The position numbers and the translations under genes were made by a program. Below are positions 11,588 to 22,237 of a DNA stretch of 64,000 nucleotides, piece by piece; the first letter of the stretch is position 1; the number at the start of each line of letters is the position of its first letter. Origin of the DNA: Phialophora verrucosa (lineage: Eukaryota > Ascomycota > Eurotiomycetes > Chaetothyriales > Herpotrichiellaceae). The DNA is taken from positions 1,922,001-1,986,000 of the forward strand of contig MSED01000015.1 of the NCBI GenBank assembly GCA_002099365.1. Reading direction: 5' to 3'. The notes beneath the pieces were generated by a model that was not told the origin of the DNA, did not search any database, and worked only from the letters and a program-made list of their open reading frames with translations.

Positions 11588-12901
11588 ATGTCGCCGCTGC
11601 GTACCTCGACGAGCCGCCTCACCCGCCGAATAGCCAAGCAGCCATTTGCGCTCTCCACCCACAATGGCCTGTCGACGCCCTCCCCGTTCCAAAGAGCCTC
11701 GATGGCCTCGGTCGTCCCTCCAGTTACTCAAGACAGCACCTCGCGCCACGGCCCCACAGCCATGGTGTTCATGAACATGGGCGGACCGTCCACCACCGCC
11801 GAAGTAGGCGACTTCCTGTCCCGCTTGTTCGCTGACGGCGACCTCATCCCCCTCGGTCCCCTACAAGGGTACCTCGGCCCTCTCATCTCTCGACGCCGCA
11901 CTCCCAAGATTCAAAACCAATACCAGGCGATCGGCGGCGGCAGCCCCATCAGGAAATGGTCCGAATACCAGTGCTCGGAAATGTGCAAGCTTCTCGACAA
12001 AATGAGCCCGGAGACGGCACCACACAAACCGTACGTCGCCTTCCGGTACGCCAAACCCCTGACCGAAGAGATGTACGAAACCCTGTTGAACGACGGGTTC
12101 GGGCGCGGACGCGGGGGCCGCGCCATCGCCTTCACGCAGTATCCACAGTACAGCTGCTCGACGACGGGGTCGTCGCTGAACGAGCTCTGGAAATGGCGCA
12201 ATCGGCTCGAAGGCAAGCGCTCCGTTGGGGACGCCAGTTCATCCGCAACCCCAGCCCCGGAAGGCACGATAACATGGTCCGTCATTGACCGGTGGCCCAC
12301 GCACCCGGGCCTAGTAGAGGCGTTCGCACAGAACATCGAAGCCAAACTGGCCGAATACCCCCCCGAACGACGAAAAGACGTCGTGATCCTATTCTCCGCC
12401 CACTCGCTGCCCATGAGCGTGGTCAACCGGGGCGACCCCTACCCCGCCGAAGTGGCCGCCACAGTGCACGCAGTGATGACCCGGCTGGGCCACTCGAACC
12501 CGTACCGCCTGTGCTGGCAGTCCCAGGTCGGACCCTCGGCCTGGCTGGGCGCCCAGACAAGCGACACGGTCAAGCAGTACGTTGCGCGAGGACAGGCGGA
12601 CCTCATCCTCGTGCCCATCGCCTTCACGTCCGACCACATCGAAACACTGTACGAACTCGACCAGGAAGTCATGCACGAGGACGCCAAGGGCCACCCGGGC
12701 GTCAAGCGCGCCGAGTCTCTGAACGGGAACCGCGTGTTCATCCAGGCCCTGGCGGACATTGCGCACAAGCATCTCCAGAGCGGGGAGAGCTGTTCCCGAC
12801 AGATGGGCCTGCGCTGTCAGGGCTGTAAGAGCGAGAGATGCCTGGAGCAGAAACGCTTCTTTGCCGGCGAGCAGGCCAAGATTCTGCCAACTGTACGATA
12901 A
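11588..12901 (+). CDS. HEM15: Ferrochelatase, mitochondrial
   Basis: Single exon, 437 aa. It inserts Fe2+ into protoporphyrin IX, the last step of heme synthesis, at the matrix face of the inner mitochondrial membrane. The first ~50 residues are Ser/Thr/Arg-rich and poor in acids, as expected of a mitochondrial presequence. Family hallmarks follow: VFMNMGGPST, QYQAIGGGSPI, FTQYPQYSCSTTGS, and the catalytic His in LFSAHSLPM. The C-terminus has Cys402, Cys410, Cys413 and Cys418 in SCSRQMGLRCQGCKSERC, the arrangement of [2Fe-2S] ferrochelatases; baker's yeast HEM15 lacks the cluster. Codon use is strongly GC-biased in the middle of the gene. Confidence 0.97.
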   Translation: MSPLRTSTSRLTRRIAKQPFALSTHNGLSTPSPFQRASMASVVPPVTQDSTSRHGPTAMVFMNMGGPSTTAEVGDFLSRLFADGDLIPLGPLQGYLGPLISRRRTPKIQNQYQAIGGGSPIRKWSEYQCSEMCKLLDKMSPETAPHKPYVAFRYAKPLTEEMYETLLNDGFGRGRGGRAIAFTQYPQYSCSTTGSSLNELWKWRNRLEGKRSVGDASSSATPAPEGTITWSVIDRWPTHPGLVEAFAQNIEAKLAEYPPERRKDVVILFSAHSLPMSVVNRGDPYPAEVAATVHAVMTRLGHSNPYRLCWQSQVGPSAWLGAQTSDTVKQYVARGQADLILVPIAFTSDHIETLYELDQEVMHEDAKGHPGVKRAESLNGNRVFIQALADIAHKHLQSGESCSRQMGLRCQGCKSERCLEQKRFFAGEQAKILPTVR

Positions 12902-13865
12902 TAAGGGGTAAGAAAAGGGAGCGCGCTTCGTAAGTGCCAGTGTGGTGTGTAACTTGACAAACTCCAGCTCAAGACGAAAGTAAAATCCAGTATGATGCAC
13001 AAATTCTCTTGTTACTCTACATCCCACGCCTGAAAATACATAGAACTACGCGGGCGAACTCTGCACTACACTCGCTACGCCGCACTGCACGGATCTTGAT
13101 CTGCCTACATTTCCCGTATGTGTCCTTCTCGTTCGCGGCACAGCTTCGCGTCGCTCCCTCCAGCACACACGCGCTCTCGGCAACGAACATCAGCGTCATC
13201 GTACAGGATCCCCGACGTGACTTTAATACGTAGATCAATTAATCAGTCAACCAGTCAGTCAGTCAGTCAGTCAGTCAATCTACTCACTCGTACACTCGTA
13301 CACTCGTAGTAAGGCCCCCGACGTAGAGCAGAGCTTTCTCTACCCTACGAGGCGATAGCCGGCTGGCTCTACGCGGTCTACTTGCTTCCACCTTTAGATC
13401 GGCTTCCTTACATACTGTACTGTACTTACTGCGTACATGGGTGACTTTTAGGGAGATAGAGGTCGCTAGCTTCCCTAGCTTTACTGCTGTGTACTGGATA
13501 AGTGTCGATAGCTTGCGTTGACGACAGCAGGAGCGTTCTCCTGGCATGGCATGATGAATATAACCAGTCCAGAGCCAGCTCTTGCCCCCTTTTTTCTTTC
13601 TTCCACAGGCCACTTCGACAAGAAATTTGTCCATAGAAATACATCCAAAACAACCGGAGTGCAATGCCCAACCCCGCGCCCTCCAGGTGCTTATTCGAAT
13701 ACCAAATGCTTCTCTCCTGTTCTATTGCCGGAACTTGCCTCTTGGAGCCGCTTTCCTTATAATACCGGTGTGCTCCATGTCCATCAAATCTGTTCGCACC
13801 ACCTTTCCCGTTGTGCTTTTGTCTTGCATGTTCCAATTACAAGTGAAACCAAGACTTCGTACAGC
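12902..13865. other. Convergent intergenic region
   Basis: Between the 3' ends of HEM15 and INO80. It contains the short tandem repeat listed separately and several GTACTGTACT-like stretches near 13411-13437. No gene is visible; longer frames crossing it on the plus strand run antisense into the INO80 3' end. Confidence 0.6.
13243..13309. repeat. Microsatellite (AGTC)n followed by (ACTCGTAC)n
   Basis: About six to seven AGTC units at 13253-13278 are followed by three copies of an 8-bp ACTCGTAC unit at about 13286-13308. The array is in the convergent HEM15/INO80 gap, away from coding sequence. Confidence 0.9.
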
Positions 13866-16800
13866 TCATGCACCGCCCATACCCAGATCGCCCTCTGCAT
13901 CCACAATTGCAAGCCGCTGCTTTGCCGTCTTCGCTTTCTTACTCACACCTCGGCCGCCTCGAGATCCGGGGCCCTTCTTTGGCGTTGAGGTCTCAGGGGT
14001 GCTCACCGGCGTCGCCGCACCTGATGGCTTCGCTGAAGCGTCTTCGAAATGTCCTTCGCCTGTAGATATAACGTTAGCCACTGTGCCAATACAAGTCCAG
14101 ACACACACAATGCTTACCTTCATGATACATGTCATCCAGACTCATCTCACCCTTCTTCTTTCGAGCAGCCGCCGCTTGGGCTTTCTTGCTCTGCCTCTTC
14201 TTCGAATTTTCATCTTCGGGCTTTTCAGCAGCCTCTTTTTCCTTCTGCTCAATGAGCGCAGCCTGATCGTCGTCGGCGAGCCACATTGCAATATCTTTGG
14301 TGCGGTTCTCACGCCTATCGCGAGTGTTGAAGTCGACGCCAGCACCATCTCCACCAGTGATGACCACACGTTGGACTTCTTCCTTCTGCATGGCCCGCTT
14401 CCGGATTCGTTCTTCGATTGTGCCTCGAGTGATGAGACGGTAGACCGTGACTTGCTTGGTCTGGCCCAATCTGTGCGCACGATCCATGGCCTGAGAATCG
14501 ATGGTGGGATTCCAGTCCGAGTCGTAGAAGATCACGGTGTCGGCGGACGTCAGATTGATACCCAGGCCACCGGCACGCGTGGACAGCAAGAAGATGAAAA
14601 TCTCCGGTCTGGTCTGGAAGTCGTGCACTGTGTCTCGACGGTCTTCCAGCTTGGTGCTTCCGTCTAATCGACAGTACTTGTAGTTGCGGTAGGTGAGGTA
14701 CTCTTCCATCAAATTGATCATACGAGTCATTTGGAAGTACAGCAGCACCCGATGACCACCATTCTTGAGTTCTCGGAGGAGCTGGTCTAGTTTCGCGAGC
14801 TTGCCAGAGTCGGTCACGAATCTGCGCATCGAAGGAACAGAGATGTCTGTGTACCGGGATTTCACATTCTCTGGCTTCGGCAGGAGGTTGAAAACCGGGA
14901 AGTCGCTGGGGTCCACATCGTGTTCCAACAGCTTCTCTTCCTGAGATTCCTCAAGTCGGTACAACGGAGCCCGTACGTCCATGTTGAAGAACGTCAGCTG
15001 CCGTTCAGAGATGGAGGACTGGTCGAAGCAACTGATCTCGATCGGTGGCGCGGAAGCCTTTTGTCTAGCGGCGGGCTCGATGACTGCGAAGCCCTGCTCA
15101 TCCACGGTATCCTTCGAGACATTGCAGAGCTTGGCGAGGTGCGAATTGGGGTCTAGTTCCATGAGCGCTCGCCGAGGATTGTTGTCAACGATATTGAACA
15201 TAGCATGCACTGGCGGCCCATTCGCTTCTTCATCATCGTCGCCGTCCTGGAAGATGCGCAACGTCCGCCTAGGCTGTTTCTTTACGCGAAGGCTACGCTC
15301 AAAGACGCCGGAGTCGGCAGCAGAAGCAGCTTCGCTAACCGATGTATCGACGAAGCGGAGGAAGGAAAAGGCTCCATCACTCTGCATGGAGGACTGGATG
15401 TGATCAGGAGTCCAAATCCTCATCAGCCCACCCAGTCCGCTTGTCTTGAAGCCGGCTCGTCGAAATCCGGCCTGAGAATTGCTGGGTCCAGGAATGTCCA
15501 GTCTCCCAACATCGTTACACAGTACTCGAGGCAGGTCGTACTGGATCTGGTTGCGAACAGAGTATCCAACCTGTACGAAGGATCCTTCTCGAACAAACGA
15601 GGCAGTCTCTGCGTAGTACGACATCGAGTATGGGGAGGCAGTATCAGCTCGCTCGAACAGATCCGGATGGTTGCACACTTTCCTGAACTGCATGACCAGG
15701 TTCATCAGAGTGGCAGAGTCCTCGTCGCTACCCAAAGTAGCCTTCTCGATAAGGTCCATAATGCTGATCTTGCTGCGAAGGTTTGCATAGTATGCTCGCT
15801 GTCGGTATGTCAATTCGCAGAATACATCCTTTTCCACCTTGTCGCCCAGCTCTTTCTGCACGTGAGCCTTGACGCGACGCAACATGAACGGCTTGAGGAT
15901 CATGTGCAACCTCTTGAGTTGGTCTTGATTCAGCTTCGTGTTGCTCTGAGCATGGCTTTCAATGTCCTTGGAGAACCAGTCGCTAAACTCATCGTGCGAG
16001 TCGAATAGCGTCGGCATGATGAAGTGCAGCAACGCCCACAGCTCCTGCATGTTGTTTTGAATCGGCGTACCTGTGAGTAATAGTCGGTTGCGGCATTGGA
16101 AAGCCAGGAGTGTCTTCCACCTTGAACTGCTGGATGATTTGATCGCCTGCGCCTCGTCAAGGATCATGTACTGCCATCTGATCTTCTGGAAGTATTGTGC
16201 GTCCTGAACCACGAGTTGATATGAGGTGACAAGGACATGGAATTCGGAGTCCTTGGTGTAGGTGATGTGTTTCCGGTCCCAGAACTTACGTAGAACCTTC
16301 CGATCCTTTGCGCTGCCCCAGTACGGAAGGACCTTAATGGCTGGCACGAACCTGGTGATTTCCTGCTGCCAGTTGTGCAGCGTTGAGGCGGGCGCAATGA
16401 CCAGGAATGGACCCCAGATGTTGTGTTGCTCAGCCAGATAGCCCATGACAGATATAGACTGAACAGTCTTGCCAAGACCCATTTCGTCTGCCAGAATACC
16501 GTTGATCCCTTGCTCGTATAGGTTGACCAGCCAGTTGAGACCTTTGAGCTGGTACTCCTTGAGTTGGGCCTGCAGCATCTTGGGTTGAGACACTTGAACA
16601 TCGCCGGCCATGGTAGGATTCTGGAAGTTCATGTCGCTGTTGTCAAAGGCGGCCATCTGATCATCGCCATTAAAGTTGCGAGCTTTGTCTTGGGCATCTT
16701 GCAGGGCGCTCGCGGCGTTGGCCATCGCGGCTTTACGCAGGTCGGACTCATCTTCGGCATCGAAGTCAAGATCTTCAAAGTTGGTGACCTTGTGGTTTCC

Positions 16801-19027
16801 ATGCTCGTCCGAGAGCGACAAGTCATCCATACCCTTGTGGGCGCGGACGTCCTTAGCTTTGCTCTTGTTCGCCGACCCGGCAACCTCAGGGTCATCCGTA
16901 GCTCGCTCGATCTCATCCGTCTTGATCTTGCGACTGATGAAATGCGAGTAAAGTTCGGTCTGCGAGATGAGGAAATTGAGTTTCCGTTTCTGCCTGTTGG
17001 CTTCGCGATCGGCTTCAGCCTTCTTCGCATCCTCAATCTCCTTCCTTTCTGCCATGCGCCGCAAGTCTCGTTCTTCTCGTTCGTTGCGTTTCCAGAAGGA
17101 CATCATCTCACGCATGACCCGCTTCGCCCTGGCTTGGGTGTCCTTCATGCTCTTGTTGGTGCGTTCCTGCCATTTCCGGGCCTGCTTGCTTGCGAGGATG
17201 GATGTCTTCCGCAGATTTTCTCTCTTGGTCTGATCCGAGGTGTTTTTGATCTTATGTACCTTGGGGATGTCCTTCCTGGCCATGTCTCTCCAGATCTGCT
17301 CGTAAATCTGATTGTAGCCCTTGGATTCATAGTTGACAGTGGGCGCAGGGGGAGTTGTAACGACGACCTCCTTGGACTTCTTGCTCTTAGTTGCCGGAGC
17401 GGGGGCGGCTTCTTCTTTCGGTGCTATATTGATAAGCGCATCTCGTTCCATTGCATCATAGGCGGCTTGTGCGGCATCTTTTTCTGCTTGCTTCTTCTCT
17501 TTTGACTTCTTGGGGCGGGCAGAGGGAGCACCGGGCTCCTTCTTGGTGCGCTTCTTGGGCGGCTCGCCAGGTTCGGGTGTGTCGAGCTGGAATGACGACG
17601 TAATGCCTCCGTCGTAGTTTGGTGCAGGAGCCGGGACTTCCATATCCTCCTGCGCAGGGACGTCTTCGTTGCGAGCGATGGTCTGCCGAATTTTGGCCTC
17701 CAACTTCTCCGATTGTTGTTTCAGTTTCAGTTGGGCTTCTTCGTCCGGAGCATCTCTAGCTTGTTGCTCGAGCTCCTCCAGTCGCTCTCTGTCATTGCGA
17801 ATCTGTTGCTCGCGGCGGCGCTTCCTCTGCATGTCTTTCTTCCTTTCTTTTTCACTCTGATGGTCCTTGTCCGCAATCTCTTTGGCAGCGACAGCTTCAA
17901 AGCGTTCGCGGTAGCGGGCTGCAGCCTGGTAGGCATGCTTGTCCATGCCATGAATCTGCGAGTCAAGATGAAAGCCACGGCGGCGCTTTAATGAAGTCAG
18001 TCAGGTCCCATACATAGGCAGTGCGCTAGATTTGATCACCTACCTTCCGCTTGTGCAATTCGCCCTCTAGGACGACTGCCGCTCTCTTCCTGCTTCTCTG
18101 CTTATGGAGTTGCATGTGCTCAGCCCAGCCGGCATCTTCAACGTCGCTAAAGGCGATCTCGTCGATAAGGTTTAGGGCCTTGGAAATCTTTTCAAGCTCC
18201 TCATCTGTGGCCTTTGTGCGAGGTGGTGGCGGCGGCACATATCTTCTCTGAACCTGCACGGCCTCTGATTTCGGCGGTGGTGTTGGGTCACCATTCACGA
18301 CAGATAGAATGGAACTGATCTCAGGCAGCTTGGCTGGCTTCTCGGCAACCGACTTGGTCTCTGCGACAGGATTCGATGGCGGCGTCGCTGGCCTCGGCGG
18401 AGGCAGTTTGGCTTCAGCCTGTTTGGGGGATGGCTCGTTGTTCGAGGGACCAAGAATGCTTGCAAAAGACATTGGGTTGCTTGATCTCTCCGGTCTCTGC
18501 GGAAACAGGTCAGTACACTCGCCGGTATCGCCAAGGTGTGCTCTCACGTCTTTTGACTGCGGTCGCGACTCTGACGAAGATATCTCGCTTGGTCTTCCGT
18601 TGGACAGGCTGTGGTATTCCCTCAGCGGCGACTGCAACGCAGAACTTGTAGGATGGGCGTGGGAAGGAGTGCCATCGTACTGCGGTGGCATAGTCGGGTG
18701 GACGAAATGGCCGGAGTATGATCTCTGGAGCGCGAAGGGAGGGCTCGATGGCAGGGGTTGATATTGTGGGCCTGCGCTTATCGATGGAGGAGGTGGTAAA
18801 GCGTTTGGCGCAGGTAACGGCGACGCCAGTGTCGGGCGATTGTGAAGCGGGCTCTGCACCAAGGATGTGGGAGGGAATGGAGGGGTGTGGACGAGGTGTT
18901 GAGGAGGCGGTATTGAAAAAGGTTCATGGCCGAAGAATGGGCGGCTTGGGCGGGTTGGTGAATATGGTGGTGGATATTGGTTCGACTGTGACGGCGATCG
19001 AACCGCGTAGGGCGACGAGCCAGACAT
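13866..19027 (-). CDS. INO80: Chromatin-remodelling ATPase INO80
   Basis: Three exons, complement(join(13866..14059,14118..17985,18044..19027)), give 1681 aa. Both introns are 58 nt. The first junction restores RKRRRGFHLDSQIHGMDKHA, typical of INO80, and the last uses GTAAGC, CTAAC and ACAG. The ATG at 19027 (MSGSSPYAVRS) is preferred because the frame upstream has no ATG. Parts in order: a Pro/Ser-rich N-terminus (~1-240); a basic coiled coil; the DBINO domain (~555-685); the SNF2 ATPase with DEMGLGKT near 828-835 and DEAQ; a long INO80-type insertion; the second RecA lobe with a DSDWNP/DRAHRLGQT region; and a basic tail. As the motor of the INO80 complex it slides nucleosomes and exchanges H2A.Z in transcription, replication and repair. 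Confidence 0.97.
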
Positions 19028-20161
19028 GGTGGAATTCTGTTTGGGCGCCGTGGCCACTAATAGTCGCGTGGGTTTTATCTATTGTGGTGGTGTTGCCCAA
19101 CTGACAGGCGCCGGTAGTAAGGATTTTATCTATCGCCCTGGCTCACATGCGCCATCATCAATCCGGTGGTCCAGCAGTGCGCGCGGCTGAGAGGGTTTTC
19201 CTCGACAGCGAGGATGGTCGACGTCAAGGTGGACTGCGATGGATGACCGAGCCTTCAATCCGTGCTTCAGACTTCCGCCGACGTTCGGCTGATGCGGCCA
19301 GGTCGTGTCACCGGATGGGATTCAGTTATTCAAGGGGCAGGTGCCATCAGCATCCAGCTGGGGAATGGAAATCTAAATCACGTCCTCCCAGTTGGGAAAT
19401 GAGATTGTGTTGATGAGTTGATGATGAGGATGGGAACAGGATGAGGATGAAGAGGGTTGGTGGCGACGAGGAAGCCGCCGGGTCATGGTTCAGTTACAGC
19501 TGGTGCAGCCGCAACTGCGTCGCAAAACCCAAAGCTCACATCCGCATTACTGTCCATCGCAAAACGCAGCCCGGCGAAGAGTCGCTGGACGCGGTCACGT
19601 GATGCGGGTGTCAATATTTGTATCTGTACAGGGGTCTATATAGGAGTGTCGATGACGATGAAGCGTATCGACAGCTTCCTAGATCTGAATTTCTTATGAT
19701 GATTTCCTGGAGTTGCAATTTCTTTGTGATGGACATGCCTGGAGTGGTGTGAAGGGTGGCTGCTTGGAAGCGCAGAGAATGACGGGGCGGGTGCTGAGGG
19801 CAGCCTCTGACTTCCTCCTTGCTCAAGAATCTCCGTCTCGCGATGGGGAAGACGAACAAAGGGCAGATGCCCTCACTGGCACCACTGGCAGCTTCCGAGA
19901 CAGCCCAGGTGGGGCAGCAAGCGTGTCATTGATTGCTCCAAGCGACGACTTGGCGCGCACACCCATTCCGCATCGGGGCTCCCCAAACTCTATTGCTTCC
20001 ATGTCGCCAGGTCTCTTTGGGCTCCTGAACCATGCGAGATCTCGTTATTCGCCTGTCTGTAGTCTCGTCATTCAACACCAACTCGATTCCACATTCTGTG
20101 CATCTCAAAACTGGAACTTTTCCTTGATCGAGACTCGGTCAAGGATCCGTGCGGTAATCTG
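19028..20161. other. Divergent intergenic region INO80/parvulin
   Basis: This 1.1-kb stretch separates the INO80 start from the parvulin start. Only short frames occur and none resembles a protein. A single TTGGGAAATGAGATTG near 19393-19408 is like the minisatellite core but not in tandem. Promoters of both genes must lie here. Confidence 0.55.
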
Positions 20162-21008
20162 ATGGCCCCAAAAGGCAAAGATTCCGGCAAAGCCTCATCC
20201 GGCAGTGGTAAAGGTAAAGGCAAGAGCAAAGATGACGATGGGTCTTCAGCTGGTGGCAGCGGAAAGCTCAAAGCAGCACAGTCCATCAACGTCAGACATA
20301 TTTTGGTAGGTTGATTGGGCACTCACATCTTCTCGGAAATCAATCATGTCTGTTACGGTGATCTGATTGTCTGCGTCAATCAGTGCGAGAAGCACTCGAA
20401 GAAGGAAGAGGCCTTGACAAAGCTGCGTGAGGGTGCGAAGTTTGATGATGTGGCACGGGAGTACAGCGAGGACAAGGCTCGTCAAGGTATGGCCAAGTCG
20501 TGATTCGCCGTTCTCACCTTTCGGCACTGCATTGAATCAGCAACCCGCCGAATCCGTCAGTCAGATCGGCTAACATGAACACAATCTGTTATCATATAGG
20601 GGGTTCATTAGGCTGGAAAACGAGAGGCAGCTTACACGGGGATTTCGAGAAAGTGGCCTACGAACTGGAACCGTCCACAACGGCCAATCCCAAGTGTGAG
20701 TGATTTTGTGTTTCTTGCTTTCGTATGTTCAGATTGCTGGGTATCAAAGACAGTGTGTTACTGTGTATTCTATCTACCTGTACAAAGGGGTACGGTCGGC
20801 GAAATGAGCGATGAAAAGCTATGTGGATCCTCAGACGCAAGGGAAAAAGCTAGCTTCTGTGCCATAAGATGAGCATGTTGTGCGAACGCCCAAACCAAAG
20901 GACCGTTTCTCCTTCCTCGCTTTTCGCTGACCACCGATTCGCGTCACAGATGCCGAAGTGAAAACAAGTCATGGCTACCATATCATCATGGTGGAAGGCC
21001 GTAAGTGA
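20162..21008 (+). CDS. PIN4: Parvulin-type peptidyl-prolyl isomerase (Par14/PIN4 type)
   Basis: Four exons, join(20162..20305,20384..20486,20600..20695,20950..21008), give 133 aa. The joins restore INVRHILCEKHSKKEEA, KARQGGSLGWKTRGS and NPKYAEVKTSHGYHIIMVEG, the three signature parts of a parvulin rotamase. The N-terminal ~40 residues are Lys/Gly/Ser-rich, as in human PIN4 (Par14), and there is no WW domain, so it is not a Pin1/Ess1 type. It should isomerise Xaa-Pro bonds. Par14 relatives are linked to ribosome biogenesis and chromatin. Intron 3 is 254 nt, long for this window; introns 1 and 2 are 78 and 113 nt. The gene ends 29 bp from the stop of the convergent coiled-coil gene. Confidence 0.92.
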
Positions 21009-21037
21009 GTGTTGTTGAGAATGAAGGACCGAGGTCG

Positions 21038-22237
21038 TCAGTGGATGAGCGGACTGGCGACGGTCACGTCCGCGAGGACATCTAGGGCAATGTGGTCAAG
21101 ATGGTGCTTTCTTTTTCTGGGAGACATGTTTTCGGGGAGAACCATGATATCGATGATTGGCAATCTGGTGTTGGGAGGTTCCGAAGGAGTGCGACTAGCC
21201 GTGGGAGGACCATCCAGGTTGGAGTGGACAGACCCAGCTGGACTTGGTCGGTCTTGAGGAGGAGTAATGCGAGCAGCCTGGTGCAGGGCAACTTGGGTCG
21301 CTTGCTCAGAAGCCTTCTCCTTCAGCCGTTCGCCGAGGTCAAGTGTCAAGAAGCCACTTGATCTGACCTCGTCTTGTGGTGGGGACAGACGCTGGGGCAG
21401 GTTGAGGAAAGTGGCAGGTCGTGGCACTTCGGCAACAAGGTTGAGAATGCCGCTGGAACGGGGTCCCTCAGGCACGAATGCAGGAGGCGGTGCAACGCCG
21501 TTGGGCGACAGCGCCCGTGAAGACGGCGTGCGGACTGACCCTCCGTCGTTGCTGGATGAGATGCGCCTGAAATTATCGTCCGCCGACGAGATGTATTCGG
21601 ACTGGAAGTTTGGCTCGTGAACGTGATTGCGAGCCACTCGTCGCCTCTTGGGCCGGCTCCCCTCGAGTTCATCTACTCTCTTTTCCATCAGCATGGTTGC
21701 ATCGTCGACGGCGAGAACGCGTTCTCTCAGACGAACTTGTTCGTCATAGTTGCCCTCGACCTTATCTTCGATGTCGATGATGCGTCGACGCATTTCCTTT
21801 TCGCTTTGATAGAACGGCGCCAGAGCCTCGCGCAAGATGCGCACCTCTCTCTCCCACATTGATCTTTCTCTTTGTAAAGCATTCTCTCGATTGCTGCGTT
21901 CATTCTGGATGGTTTCTTCCAATCGCTTAACTTTTTCCACAAGGCTGTTTATTTTATCAAGAAGGGCATTGACTGTATCAGAAACTGGCTGTTGTTCATG
22001 GGGTTCGTTGTGGACATGGTAGCAAGCTTGGTGGCCGCATTCGCAAATTGTTCCCGGCGCGCTCCGGTTGAGATGGAAGGACTGGCACGAACATCGCTGA
22101 TTCTGTGCGGCAGGGTGTAGAAGGAGGTAGCGACATTCTCCGGCGGGAAGGGGTCGGGTGCCTTCACCGGGCAAGCGGAGGGAGCGATGTTCGTGGGCGA
22201 AGGGTGAGGGAAGCGGCAGCGCATTCGAGCCAAACAT
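21038..22237 (-). CDS. Cys-rich coiled-coil protein, unknown function
   Basis: Single exon, 399 aa from ATG 22237; the frame extends upstream without an ATG. Residues ~35-70 hold a compact Cys/His set, CSCQSFHLN then CECGHQACYHVH, spaced like a small zinc-binding module. A coiled coil follows at ~85-195 (EKVKRLEETIQNERS and on), then a basic PKRRR cluster and a Ser/Pro-rich tail with a second basic PRKRKHHLDH near the end. These suggest a nuclear scaffold-like protein, but that is inference. I know of similar predicted proteins in filamentous fungi without an assigned role. Its stop is 29 bp from the parvulin stop on the other strand. Confidence 0.75.
   Translation of the reverse strand: MFGSNALPLPSPFAHEHRSLRLPGEGTRPLPAGECRYLLLHPAAQNQRCSCQSFHLNRSAPGTICECGHQACYHVHNEPHEQQPVSDTVNALLDKINSLVEKVKRLEETIQNERSNRENALQRERSMWEREVRILREALAPFYQSEKEMRRRIIDIEDKVEGNYDEQVRLRERVLAVDDATMLMEKRVDELEGSRPKRRRVARNHVHEPNFQSEYISSADDNFRRISSSNDGGSVRTPSSRALSPNGVAPPPAFVPEGPRSSGILNLVAEVPRPATFLNLPQRLSPPQDEVRSSGFLTLDLGERLKEKASEQATQVALHQAARITPPQDRPSPAGSVHSNLDGPPTASRTPSEPPNTRLPIIDIMVLPENMSPRKRKHHLDHIALDVLADVTVASPLIH

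Noticed and set aside
12389..13027. 212-codon minus-strand frame
   Set aside because: Antisense to ferrochelatase; arises from its GC-rich third codon positions.
13582..14667. 361-codon plus-strand frame
   Set aside because: It runs antisense through the INO80 3' end, whose minus-strand product is unmistakable.
15205..17505. 267- and 313-codon plus-strand frames
   Set aside because: Both lie antisense within the INO80 main exon.
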